From contig JADFAD010000002.1 of the NCBI GenBank assembly GCA_015665455.1, positions 62,001 through 126,000 of the forward strand: a DNA stretch of 64,000 nucleotides. The letters are read 5' to 3'. A model generated the notes under the pieces. The model was not told where the DNA came from, made no database searches, and saw nothing but the letters and a program-made list of their open reading frames with translations. This document shows, one piece after another, positions 38,587 to 47,356 of the stretch (positions are counted from its first letter, which is position 1; each line of letters begins with the position of its first letter). Source of the DNA: Oceanospirillaceae bacterium (GTDB lineage: Bacteria > Pseudomonadota > Gammaproteobacteria > Pseudomonadales > Litoribrevibacteraceae). A program made the position numbers and the translations under genes.

Positions 38587-39342
38587 CTAATCGACTTCAG
38601 CCAGTGTTGTTTCTACAGGAATCGTTTCTGAAGGCGCTGTACTTGCAACGTTATTTCTTTGTACTGCACTCTTAAGTGCCACCACCTGGTGCTCAATCCA
38701 TTGATCTATGGAGGTTTGGATCTTAGCCAATGAGACTTCTTCCCACTTATTCTCTAAACGCTCATGACCCACCATGCTCACTAAGGTTTTCGCAACTACT
38801 TCGTTCGTTTCAGCATCAACAAATTCAGCCTCAACAAACATATTGATTTCTTCGTCTCGAGTTCCAATCGCTTTAGTCGCGCCAGTGAAGACAAGTGCTG
38901 CGGGTAAGAACTCATAAAAACGCAATGACTCATCGTGCGTTTCTAGCCCTGTAATGGCCACACGTGCACGTAGCGTTTTACCACTCACCCGATCAGAAAC
39001 ACGATAATATTCTTTTAACTTGTTGGTCAGAGCCGTCGTCATGTATTTACGAATGCTGTTCATCGCCTTGTTCGTAATTTGGCGATCTCGTTGGATACCA
39101 CGTTCTACTCGTATCGGCTCCACTATGGCCGTTTGATAGCGATTTAGGTTTACGCCTGGCGCGATCCAACCTTTTGCGGCAATGAATTCGGTTTCTTCTA
39201 CTTCAACGGTGTTTAATGGTCGGTAGTCTTCCATAAACCCAGTATACGGTCGATCCACATCAGGGGCTTTTGGCGCAAATAACGCACAGCCAGTCATTGC
39301 TACAACAATAAAGGACGTCAAAATCAGTTTGATACTACGCAT
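38587..39342 (-). CDS. DUF3313-type lipoprotein (paralogue 1)
   Basis: The 251-residue lipoprotein has signal peptide MRSIKLILTSFIVVAMTGC with lipobox MTGC. The mature part matches the DUF3313 pattern: YTGFMEDYRPL near the start, ARVAITGLETHDESL in the middle, and a C-terminal helix SLAKIQTSIDQWIEHQV. Role unknown; probably outer-membrane anchored. A shorter relative is encoded at 44072-44758 with the same order of motifs. Own terminator downstream. Confidence 0.8.
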   Translation of the reverse strand: MRSIKLILTSFIVVAMTGCALFAPKAPDVDRPYTGFMEDYRPLNTVEVEETEFIAAKGWIAPGVNLNRYQTAIVEPIRVERGIQRDRQITNKAMNSIRKYMTTALTNKLKEYYRVSDRVSGKTLRARVAITGLETHDESLRFYEFLPAALVFTGATKAIGTRDEEINMFVEAEFVDAETNEVVAKTLVSMVGHERLENKWEEVSLAKIQTSIDQWIEHQVVALKSAVQRNNVASTAPSETIPVETTLAEVD

Positions 39343-39515
39343 TCTCTCAGTTTCCTTATAATTTTTATTATTAGGTCTGAACTCAGTTACTTATCAAAAG
39401 CTCAACTGAATTCATTAGAACAGGTCATTGAGACTATTCAGTTACACTCAGTTACACAAGTAATTTCATAGTAAAACGCGACTTACGGCTTAAAATTTGG
39501 CCCTTAAAAACATAA

Positions 39516-39535
39516 AGGGCTCCCTAAGGAGCCCT
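39516..39535 (-). terminator. Terminator of the acyl-CoA dehydrogenase gene
   Basis: AGGGCTCC, loop CTAA, GGAGCCCT; leftward it is followed by TTTATGTTTTT. Confidence 0.85.
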
Positions 39536-39589
39536 AATACCATGTTTATTTTTTGGAAGGCTTATGCCTCTCAAAAACATGATTTCACA

Positions 39590-41413
39590 TTAGCCAACGA
39601 CAGCAAACGCCTCTTCTGATATATCCATCAAACTGCTCGATCCCGACATGATCGACTCACGATGTGCACTTGTTCTAGGCAAGATCTTATCAAAGTAGAA
39701 CTTCGCAGTCTCAATTTTACCTCGGTAAAAGTCAACTTCAGTCGTTCCTGCGGCTAATTGTTCTTCTGCCTTTTCAGCCATCATCGCCCAAAAGTACGCC
39801 ATCACAACGTAACCGGAGTACATGAGGTAATCCACCGACGAGGCACCCACTTCATCTCGATTTTTGATCGAGCGATAAACCACTTTCAACGTTAAGCGAT
39901 TCCACTCGCTGTTCATTTGCTTCAAGCGTTTAATCAAGGGTTTAATTTCTGAACGGTGCTTGCCTGTTACAAATTCAGACTTACCATTACAGTAGTTCTT
40001 CACTTCTTTAGTGAAACGTCGATATGCTCCACCACGGTCCATTAAGATCTTGCGGCCTAACAAATCCAAAGCTTGAATGCCTGTCGTACCTTCGTACAAC
40101 ATGGAGATTCGTGTATCTCGAACGATTTGCTCCATGCCCCATTCTTTAATGTAGCCATGTCCACCAAACACCTGAACGCCTAAGTTGGCAGCTTCATACC
40201 CAGTTTCCGTCAAGAACGCCTTAAGGATTGGCGTTAAGAAGCCCAAGTCATCGTCTGCTCGCTCTTTGATTTCTTCAGTGGCGCCATCGACAAAATAATC
40301 GGCGATCAAGGCAGCATAATGCAACATTGCTCGACCGCCTTCAGCAAAGGCTTTCTGAGTCAGTAGCATACGACGAACATCTGGATGAACAATGATCGGG
40401 TCCGCAACCTTATCAGGGGCTTTCTTTCCTGACAACGAACGCATTGAGCAACGATCTTTCGCATACGCCAATGCGCCCTGGAATGAACGTTCCGCCGCGC
40501 AAGAACCTTGCATTGCCGTACCAATTCGAGCGGTGTTCATAAAGGTGAACATGCAATGTAAGCCTTGATTAGGCTCACCGATTAAAAAGCCTTTTGCGCC
40601 ATCCAAACTCATTACGCACGTTGATGAAGCCTTAATGCCCATCTTCTTTTCAATACCTGAGCATACGATTCCATTTCGCTCCGCCACATTGCCATCGGCA
40701 TCAGGCATAAACTTAGGAACAATGAATAAAGAAATACCACGCGTACCCTTTGGTGCATCGGGTAAACGGGCCAGTACAATATGAACGATGTTTTCTGCCA
40801 TGTCGTGTTCACCGGCAGAAATGAAGATCTTCGTACCGGTCAGGCTGTAAGAGCCATCCGCATTGACTTCGGCTTTGGTCTTAACCTGCCCTAAATCCGT
40901 ACCACACTGAGGCTCGGTCAAACACATGGTCCCTGTCCAAGCGCCTTCCGTCATCTTGGTAAGGTAAACTTGTTTCTGCTGTTCATCACCGTGCATGAAG
41001 ACGGTATTCATAGCCCCCATACTCAAGCCTGGGTACATGCCCCAAGACCAGTTTGCAGTACTGATCAACTCAGATTTAAGAACACCGATGGAGATAGGTA
41101 AACCTAAACCACCGTACTCTGTATCATGACTTATGCCCTGCCAACCGCTATCGACATAAGTTTGATAAGCTTCTTTATACCCAGCCGGTGTTTTCACCTC
41201 ACCGTTTTCAAAATGACAGCCTTCCTCATCACCCGTCTGATACAAAGGTGCCAATTCCTGTTCACAAAACTTTGCGCATTCATCCAGAATGGCATTCACC
41301 ATGTCAGGCGTCGCTTCCGCCCCTTTCTCAAAGTTCCCATAGTGCTGATAGGCATTAAATAATTCTTCAAATACGAATTTCATGTCTCGTATTGGTGCTT
41401 TAAATTCTGGCAT
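39590..41413 (-). CDS. Acyl-CoA dehydrogenase with C-terminal extension
   Basis: This 607-residue flavoenzyme is of the long acyl-CoA dehydrogenase subgroup (the one that includes DmdC-like enzymes). FAD/substrate motifs are MCLTEPQCGTDLG and GTKIFISAGEHD; the catalytic-base region is MLYEGTTGIQALDLLGRK. The C-terminal about 130 residues are the extra helical domain of this subgroup. It oxidises an acyl-CoA to the enoyl-CoA with electron transfer to ETF. No other beta-oxidation gene is adjacent. Substrate chain length, or methylmercaptopropionyl-CoA use, cannot be decided from sequence. Confidence 0.9.
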   Translation of the reverse strand: MPEFKAPIRDMKFVFEELFNAYQHYGNFEKGAEATPDMVNAILDECAKFCEQELAPLYQTGDEEGCHFENGEVKTPAGYKEAYQTYVDSGWQGISHDTEYGGLGLPISIGVLKSELISTANWSWGMYPGLSMGAMNTVFMHGDEQQKQVYLTKMTEGAWTGTMCLTEPQCGTDLGQVKTKAEVNADGSYSLTGTKIFISAGEHDMAENIVHIVLARLPDAPKGTRGISLFIVPKFMPDADGNVAERNGIVCSGIEKKMGIKASSTCVMSLDGAKGFLIGEPNQGLHCMFTFMNTARIGTAMQGSCAAERSFQGALAYAKDRCSMRSLSGKKAPDKVADPIIVHPDVRRMLLTQKAFAEGGRAMLHYAALIADYFVDGATEEIKERADDDLGFLTPILKAFLTETGYEAANLGVQVFGGHGYIKEWGMEQIVRDTRISMLYEGTTGIQALDLLGRKILMDRGGAYRRFTKEVKNYCNGKSEFVTGKHRSEIKPLIKRLKQMNSEWNRLTLKVVYRSIKNRDEVGASSVDYLMYSGYVVMAYFWAMMAEKAEEQLAAGTTEVDFYRGKIETAKFYFDKILPRTSAHRESIMSGSSSLMDISEEAFAVVG

Positions 41414-41819
41414 GTTCTTTTCCTTTCTTACTGAAAATTAAATGGTCTCCGGCATAAAGAACGTAAATAAAAAAGAGACAGCAGCCCTTACGATACAAGA
41501 CCGAAAGGACCCACTGCCCTATAAAAATAATAGCGAATCGTTCTTTCAAAGTTCTGGGTCATCACCGGGGACAATTAACATGATAAACCCAGCTCAGCAT
41601 TGTGAAGATTTACCTTCATAAATGAAGGTCATTAACTGACAAACAACCTGTCATATTAGGCCACACCAACATCGAAGAACATTAGATACCAATTCGTTGT
41701 CCAATTGCGTCATGTATGACGGTTTACGCCAACAAATTAGACATGTGACGACAATCACAGTGAACACGTGTTCGCCATATATACTTAATTCAAAAATAAC
41801 AAAAATAAAAAGTGATCCT
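41414..41819. other. Intergenic region with A-rich motif at its end
   Basis: 406 bp between the leftward acyl-CoA dehydrogenase gene and the rightward secreted-protein gene. Apart from two presumed promoters I see no gene. The last 25 bp hold the A-rich motif listed separately. Confidence 0.4.
41795..41812 (+). promoter_or_regulatory. AANAANAA motif at the ribosome-binding position
   Basis: AATAACAAAAATAAAAAG ends 7 nt before the ATG of the secreted-protein gene, where a Shine-Dalgarno sequence should be; none is visible. Overlapping AANAANAA units (the Hfq/Crc-type catabolite-activity motif of Pseudomonas) can be read four times. It matches the loop sequence of the three sRNAs at 59-60 kb. 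Confidence 0.5.
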
Positions 41820-42923
41820 ATGAGAACTTACAGCCTAGTCAGCCAAGTTTTATTTACATGCGCCTTATCTGCTACAGCGTCTGCAGAACTGCGTCCCATA
41901 GAAGACAGCGACCTATCCAATGTTACGGGTCAAGCCTTCATCACGTTCGATAACTATGAAGTAACTCAATTTACGGGCGGCTATTCCGCACCTTCGGAAG
42001 AAATAGATACTGAATTTTATAAGATAAACTTTGGTGCTGACATTGAAACGAATTTGTCCGTTGATCATCTCGTATTAGGGGAAGCTGACCGATATGAAAA
42101 CGGGGAGATATGCCCTGCCACAGGCTGTGACCCTAGCCGGACTCAAGAAGTAATGGACGCTGACGTGAGCATCCGTAACTTTGCATTAGGAACTTATGAG
42201 AAACAGGACGATGGCACCGTCGTTGAAAAACCATTTCAACTGACTAACCCATTCTTCGAAGTTGCATTTGAAAATAAACCCGATGGCACTCGCGCTGTCA
42301 TTGGAGCCCGATTAGGGTTTGAAAAGTCCGGCGGTATTTTATCCGGTGACATTGAAAGCTTAACGGGAAATGTAGACGTTAAACTAGAAGGAACGGAACT
42401 GGTGGGAGGCATCATTCCTGTTTATATTGAGGCTCAAGCCCTTCTACAATACGCCGAAGGCGGGGACCCTAACGGTGAAAATGTCGGTGGCTTTGATCCC
42501 ATCCGAGCTCAGTATATTGGTGTTATTGATGGAACAAACATTACTGCACTTGGAGGCCTATTAGATATTGTTCCTGAAAATTGTAGTACATCAACCGGTA
42601 CAGATACCTGCCAACCGTTAGCTCAGTTCCAATCTTTAGAACTGGGTAAAGACAGTTCCGATGGACTGGTTAGCAACTTCTTTTTATCTTCGCAGTCAAA
42701 AGACATTGCTTGGGCAACTGATCCCAACGGAAATCTAACACCTACCTATGGCCAAGATGCAGGCGGTAAAACAATTGTAACGCATGAAAACTTTCAGCAA
42801 ACCTACCAAGGCGGTTTCATTAACATCCCTAGTGGTGGCCTAATTTTAACACCACATGAAGCCGAGGTTGGCTTACCTCGTTTACCAACACGCTACACCG
42901 ATGCGGCCTTAGGTCTCTTTTAA
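41820..42923 (+). CDS. Secreted/outer-membrane protein with N-terminal LSxVTGQ motif
   Basis: The chosen ATG (41820) gives a 367-residue protein with a signal peptide ending near ATASA-ELRP. The mature N-terminus reads LRPIEDSDLSNVTGQAFITF, a short motif shared by DUF6160-like and pilus-associated exported proteins in marine gammaproteobacteria. The remainder is beta-rich, with many D/G/T turns (GGILSGDIESLTGNVDVKLE), suggesting a beta structure at the cell surface. Upstream in-frame codons to 41697 are not protein-like. Function unknown. Translation may be controlled through the A-rich motif in place of a ribosome-binding site. Confidence 0.7.
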   Translation: MRTYSLVSQVLFTCALSATASAELRPIEDSDLSNVTGQAFITFDNYEVTQFTGGYSAPSEEIDTEFYKINFGADIETNLSVDHLVLGEADRYENGEICPATGCDPSRTQEVMDADVSIRNFALGTYEKQDDGTVVEKPFQLTNPFFEVAFENKPDGTRAVIGARLGFEKSGGILSGDIESLTGNVDVKLEGTELVGGIIPVYIEAQALLQYAEGGDPNGENVGGFDPIRAQYIGVIDGTNITALGGLLDIVPENCSTSTGTDTCQPLAQFQSLELGKDSSDGLVSNFFLSSQSKDIAWATDPNGNLTPTYGQDAGGKTIVTHENFQQTYQGGFINIPSGGLILTPHEAEVGLPRLPTRYTDAALGLF

Positions 42924-42958
42924 TACCTTTTCGTACTTCCTTGAACCAAAAATCTTTC

Positions 42959-42985
42959 GCCAGCGCTTTAGACGCTGGCTTTTTT
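42959..42985 (+). terminator. Rho-independent terminator
   Basis: GCCAGCG, loop of 7 nt, CGCTGGC and six T after the secreted-protein gene. Confidence 0.93.
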
Positions 42986-43044
42986 ATGCCCATACCCCAC
43001 TGACTTTGCTTTTCTGACCTTACAATATCAGGCATGATGAAGTA

Positions 43045-44055
43045 ATGAGCAAGCCCAAACCCGCACTCCAATGCCAATATGCAGCCCTGTTAGTCGATAT
43101 GGTTTGTACTGACGAAGAGCAAAAGTTAGAACTGCTTCAACGTGCAGGAATACGCCCTGCTTTATTAAGCAGCCAAGACGCATTTTTAAACGAAGACCAG
43201 CTAATTGGCTTAGTTCACAGTGCTACCCAACATCAAAGTAATCCGGCGTTAGGCATTAACTTTGGTGAACGCCTCAATCTCATGACTCATGGCGCATTAG
43301 GGCAGGCCGTACTGAGCTGTAACACCTTGGAACAAGCATTAAACTTGCTTTTAAAATACTATCGAACTCGAATGCTCTCCGTTCAAATGGAACTAACCTT
43401 TCATCAAGGTATGGCCATTCTTTCTCTGGAGTGTGATATATCGGACAGCCTGACGCAGCGGTTCATGATTGAAACCATCTTCACCTGCATTGTCCGAATT
43501 AACATGTTCTTCTTTGGTATGAAGCTTATGACGCAAGGCCAAGTGCATGTTTCTTATCCAAAACCCGAACACTTAGCTGCGTATCAACACACCTTCTTTG
43601 ATGGCATTCACTTCAGTTGTCCAGACAATTCTTTGCAATTCAAAACAGAATTACTAACACTTCCTATGGCGATGCCTAACCCTTCTGCGCTTAAACAAGC
43701 GGAAGAGGCATGTACCAAAATTTTAGCCCGACTGCCCAAACAACAATCATTAACAGAACAAATCAATGCCTTAATTTTTGAGGAACAACGAGGCTTCAGC
43801 TCATTAGAAGATATGGCGAGCATGCTACATATGTCAGGCAGGACATTAAGACGAAAACTGGCAGAACTGAATACCAGCTACCGACAATTAACCGATCAAA
43901 TTAAGTTGTCCAAAGCGAAGAAAAGCTTATTGGCGGGAGATTCCGTCGAGGATATTGCTGAACAACTTGGGTATTCCGATCCAAGTAACTTTGGACGAGC
44001 ATTTCGGAAGCAGGCAGGAATGCCCCCCTCCGAATACAAAAAGACCATCAATTAA
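43045..44055 (+). CDS. AraC family regulator
   Basis: This 336-residue regulator has an OruR/ArgR-like N-terminal domain (LLQRAGIRPALLSSQDAFLN, then LMTHGALGQAVLSCNTLEQA) and a C-terminal double helix-turn-helix (MASMLHMSGRTLRRKLAELN; IAEQLGYSDPSNFGRAFRKQ). Its domain plan is the same as the regulator at 27635. It lies between the secreted-protein gene (terminator between them) and a convergent DUF3313 gene 16 bp away. Target unknown. Confidence 0.88.
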   Translation: MSKPKPALQCQYAALLVDMVCTDEEQKLELLQRAGIRPALLSSQDAFLNEDQLIGLVHSATQHQSNPALGINFGERLNLMTHGALGQAVLSCNTLEQALNLLLKYYRTRMLSVQMELTFHQGMAILSLECDISDSLTQRFMIETIFTCIVRINMFFFGMKLMTQGQVHVSYPKPEHLAAYQHTFFDGIHFSCPDNSLQFKTELLTLPMAMPNPSALKQAEEACTKILARLPKQQSLTEQINALIFEEQRGFSSLEDMASMLHMSGRTLRRKLAELNTSYRQLTDQIKLSKAKKSLLAGDSVEDIAEQLGYSDPSNFGRAFRKQAGMPPSEYKKTIN

Positions 44056-44071
44056 GCCCGATGATCAAAGA

Positions 44072-44758
44072 TTATTGAGTTAACTTCCTGCCGTTATTCG
44101 TTGCAAACTCAATCCAACGATCGATAGTAGGCTTAAGCAATGCAAGGGAGAGTTTCTCTTGCCCATTCACAACAACCGTTGGAGCAACCCCAGTAATCAC
44201 AGACTGAGCCAACAATTCACCCGTTTCAACATCTCGCGCTTCCAATTCAAAGGCAATCACTGCGTCGTCATTTCGGGGATTCACAGAGGTTTCTTCGGCG
44301 GCGGAGATTAAGGCCTGAGATACCACTTCATGCGACTGATAATCCTTATCTAGCGTTTCTACCGCAGTAATGGCCGCTCTCACTCTTGCTTTTTTCTTAC
44401 CTTTTTCAGGCATGTCCTGGCTGATAAAAATCGAGGCAAGACGCAGTTTTCCATCAACATAGATCAAAATATCCGTCAGCATTTGATCACTTACTTGCTC
44501 TGACGGACGCACATCAGGATAAAACTGAGTAGAAATGTACTCAAGTTCGCCATATTCACCGGAGTAGAGTTTAGGATTAACCCAACGCTTCACCGCGAAA
44601 GAATCTTGGGCGATGGTTTGCCCTAATAACGTGTAATCTGAAAGAAACCCTGAGTATTGCTCACCTTTTTCTGGCTTTTCTTGGGTACTTTGACATCCCG
44701 CCAAAACCAAACTGAAGCATGCTGCTGCACACCACATCAGTCCCTTCTTACTCATCAT
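44072..44758 (-). CDS. DUF3313-type lipoprotein (paralogue 2)
   Basis: The 228-residue lipoprotein has lipobox LAGC (signal peptide about 1-21). The mature part follows the same plan as the product of 38587-39342: YSGFLSDYTLL near the N-terminus, ARVRAAITAVETLDKDYQS in the middle and a closing LALLKPTIDRWIEFA helix. GAGG stands 7 nt before the ATG. Function unknown; the pair may work together at the outer membrane or be a simple duplication. Confidence 0.78.
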   Translation of the reverse strand: MMSKKGLMWCAAACFSLVLAGCQSTQEKPEKGEQYSGFLSDYTLLGQTIAQDSFAVKRWVNPKLYSGEYGELEYISTQFYPDVRPSEQVSDQMLTDILIYVDGKLRLASIFISQDMPEKGKKKARVRAAITAVETLDKDYQSHEVVSQALISAAEETSVNPRNDDAVIAFELEARDVETGELLAQSVITGVAPTVVVNGQEKLSLALLKPTIDRWIEFATNNGRKLTQ

Positions 44759-45109
44759 GTCACCACCTCAGTTATTAGAAATTCGATCAACCCACCCTTT
44801 GACCGAGAATATAGCCTACTCTCTACGCAATTGTTATCAACATTTAAATGCACCATAAGAACATTGCTTGAGTAAACAAACACTGCTGTCCTCGTTTAGC
44901 CATCATTAATGAATAAATTCCTACTTCTATAGATTAACAAATGAAATGACATAAAACCTAAATCTCTATGTTCTATAAACTCATCCTTTCGGCCCTTGCA
45001 AATCCACCATCAATTGCTAAATTGAGGGATACTACTAACTAAAGAGTCAACTATTAACAATCGCTGGAAAATGGATTGGAAAGGCTCTAAGTATTGGATG
45101 GTAAGCTGT
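44759..45109. other. Divergent intergenic region without a recognised element
   Basis: About 350 bp between the leftward DUF3313 gene and the rightward TorD gene. I see no FNR box, hairpin or small gene here. A TorD frame extension to 45071 overlaps its right end. Confidence 0.35.
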
Positions 45110-45751
45110 ATGGATGCTCTTATTAATCGACAGATTCAGCAAATATCAGAGTTCAGAGCAAGCTGCTATTGGTTCTTTTCAACACTCTATGCAAACGAAC
45201 TCGATGATGATGCGCTTCTTTCGCTCGCTCAAGGGGCAAACAGGGATCGGCTCATTAAACTGTCAGAAACGCCTTCTCTTGCTTTAAACAGTCGACGACT
45301 GCAAAGAAACCTTGATCAATTGATGGGCCTTGAATGCCCAACAGAGACATTAAAAAACGAATACGCTGAATTATTCTTGATGGAGAACAGTAAAGGCGCA
45401 CCGCCATACGCGTCTGTCTATCAATCTCATGAAAGACGTTTATTTCAAGAACCCCATTTCGAAATGCTTCAGCGATTGAAAGACATTGGCCTACCCGCCA
45501 TCGAGGGGTGTAACGAGCCCGCTGACCACCTAGCAATTCAACTGGATTATTTAGGAAATGCGGTCATTCAAGCCATTCATAGCCATGCTTATGAGTCGAG
45601 CCGACTGCAGAAATCTTTTATTCAAAACAACTTACTCACATGGCTGCCCGAGTTTCATCAGCAAATGAGGCAAACCCATAACTCTGATGTCTATCAATCA
45701 TTGACCGATTTATTAATATGCTTTCTCAAGCACGACTTAAACAGTCTCTAA
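45110..45751 (+). CDS. TorD/DmsD-family molybdoenzyme chaperone
   Basis: The product of about 213 residues matches the TorD family of cytoplasmic chaperones: RASCYWFFSTLYANELDDD at the N-terminus, LFLMENSKGAPPYASVYQS in the centre and the hallmark EPADHLAIQLDYLGN. Such proteins bind Tat leaders and immature molybdoenzymes before cofactor insertion. The frame is open to an ATG at 45071, but the ATG at 45110 gives the usual TorD start distance. No molybdoenzyme, Tat substrate or cytochrome gene is nearby, so this is an orphan chaperone. A terminator follows. Confidence 0.85.
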   Translation: MDALINRQIQQISEFRASCYWFFSTLYANELDDDALLSLAQGANRDRLIKLSETPSLALNSRRLQRNLDQLMGLECPTETLKNEYAELFLMENSKGAPPYASVYQSHERRLFQEPHFEMLQRLKDIGLPAIEGCNEPADHLAIQLDYLGNAVIQAIHSHAYESSRLQKSFIQNNLLTWLPEFHQQMRQTHNSDVYQSLTDLLICFLKHDLNSL

Positions 45752-45808
45752 CCCCCAAATCACAGCCATTGATTATTGCAGATATATGCACTCAAAATCA
45801 CACCAATG

Positions 45809-45832
45809 AGCGGCGCCTTAACGTCGCTTTTT
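45809..45832 (+). terminator. Terminator after the TorD gene
   Basis: AGCGGCG, loop CCTTAA, CGTCGCT with one G-U pair, then TTTT. It abuts the stop of the convergent LysR gene. Confidence 0.8.
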
Positions 45833-45834
45833 CC

Positions 45835-46722
45835 TTAGGCCGCTCCCAACGCATTAACCAGATAATCGACAAATACTCGAGTTTTATTTGGCATAAAGTC
45901 CGATTGAGGGAAGATTAAATTCACTTCATGTGGCAAACGCTTAGCCCCTTTAAATAACTCCACTAAGCGGCCTTCTGATAACGCATCTTCAATTAAATAG
46001 CTCGGTAATAAAGTCACCCCCATACCTGCCACCGCCGCTCGATACGCTGAAAATGTATCGTTCAAGACCACTTTCTTCTGACGGTCGTTCACTATGAGAT
46101 CAGGTATCAGGCTCAAATGCCGTTTAATAATGGATTGAACATGACCAACAAAAATAAACTGATGATTCGCCAATTCAGAGGGCGTCGCCGGTAACCCACA
46201 ACGGGCAATATAGTCAGGCGATGCACAAGGCACTAAATACCCAGTCATTAAAGGCCGACATTTTAGGCGCGAATCTCTAAGCTCCCCCACCCTAATTGCT
46301 AGATCGAATCCAGCATCGATAATATCAAGTGATTCGTCTGAGATATTCAATTCAAAATGAATATCCGGATACTCCAAAGAAAAACGAGCTAACAGGTCAA
46401 TTAATGTGCCTCTGGCAAAGGTCAATGTACAGGTTATCTTCAGCAGCCCAACCGGTTTAGCAGACAGGTTCTGCATCCGATGTTGTGTGTCTCGTATTTC
46501 TTCAATAATTCGCTGACAACTGTCGTAATACACTTGACCGGCTTGCGTTAAACTTAGAGAACGCGTCGTTCGGTTCACCAACTGCACCCCTAGCTTAACC
46601 TCTAGTTTTTTAAGATACCGGCTAATGGAGGCGGCGGTTGTCTCCAATTGATTTGCAGCACCGATGAAGCTGCCTGCATTCACAAGCGTAACAAATACCT
46701 GATGATCATCTTTGAGTAACAT
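45835..46722 (-). CDS. LysR family regulator
   Basis: This 295-residue LysR-type regulator has the N-terminal helix-turn-helix SFIGAANQLETTAASISRYL followed by LEVKLGVQLVNRTTRSLSLT, and a periplasmic-binding-like effector domain (about 90-290). The longest frame starts at 46779, but the family start MLLKDDHQVFVTLVNAGSF is at 46722. It is divergent from the MAPEG gene 146 bp away, the classical layout for a LysR protein and its target, though this is not proven. Confidence 0.88.
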   Translation of the reverse strand: MLLKDDHQVFVTLVNAGSFIGAANQLETTAASISRYLKKLEVKLGVQLVNRTTRSLSLTQAGQVYYDSCQRIIEEIRDTQHRMQNLSAKPVGLLKITCTLTFARGTLIDLLARFSLEYPDIHFELNISDESLDIIDAGFDLAIRVGELRDSRLKCRPLMTGYLVPCASPDYIARCGLPATPSELANHQFIFVGHVQSIIKRHLSLIPDLIVNDRQKKVVLNDTFSAYRAAVAGMGVTLLPSYLIEDALSEGRLVELFKGAKRLPHEVNLIFPQSDFMPNKTRVFVDYLVNALGAA

Positions 46723-46868
46723 ACGACATTCATTTCTTAGCGGAAAACGGCCAATTATTACAGTTAACGTAACAATCATTTACGTCTTAGTCTATTTATT
46801 GCAAACACTGCAACGAATAAACTGCCTCAACATCACTTGTCCACTGTATATTTTGAATTGAGGTACTT

Positions 46869-47243
46869 ATGTATTGGTTTAAATTCTACGTATTTTTTAA
46901 TGTATTAATTCTGACTGTTTTAGCGTTGCACGTATCCAGAGTGCGTATAAAAGAGAAAACTCCTAATGGCGATGGTGGCAAAGTAAGCCTTAAGAAAGCC
47001 ATCCGTAGTCATGTAAACGGCGTAGAACACGTGACTGCGTTTGGCTTGCTTATTCTTGCGCTCGCAGCAGATACAAACACAATCATTCTCGCAACACTTG
47101 TTATTGGTTTTACAATCGCACGAGTGGTTCACGCCGCAGGCATGCTAAACGTATCCGCAGCATTAAGAGTATCTGCTGCATCCATCACATATCTGGCTGA
47201 AGTCGCGGGATTAATCGTACTCGGAAGTCAGCTACTGACGTAA
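46869..47243 (+). CDS. MAPEG family membrane protein
   Basis: The 124-residue protein has four hydrophobic segments (about 3-22, 50-66, 70-88, 100-122) and the MAPEG signature region (HVNGVEHVTAFGLLILALA; FTIARVVHAAGM). Eukaryotic MAPEG members conjugate glutathione or process leukotrienes; bacterial ones are poorly defined and some have glutathione transferase activity. GAGGTACTT precedes the ATG. Divergent LysR gene may control it. Confidence 0.85.
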   Translation: MYWFKFYVFFNVLILTVLALHVSRVRIKEKTPNGDGGKVSLKKAIRSHVNGVEHVTAFGLLILALAADTNTIILATLVIGFTIARVVHAAGMLNVSAALRVSAASITYLAEVAGLIVLGSQLLT

Positions 47244-47267
47244 GAATCGACTGTATATCACTACAAT

Positions 47268-47320
47268 AGTGTAACAATACAATTCCCCCATTTTGGTGGG
47301 ATTCCGTTACACTGTTTTCT
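47268..47320 (+). terminator. Extended inverted repeat ending the MAPEG transcript
   Basis: Outer 8-bp stem AGTGTAAC / GTTACACT (47268-47275, 47306-47313) encloses an inner imperfect stem (CCCCCA with TGGTGGG) and is followed by T-rich sequence. Likely terminator; the outer GTAAC/GTTAC arms could also be an operator. Confidence 0.6.
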
Positions 47321-47356
47321 CCTTTGTGTGTATTTTTATAGCTAATGGAGAACGGT

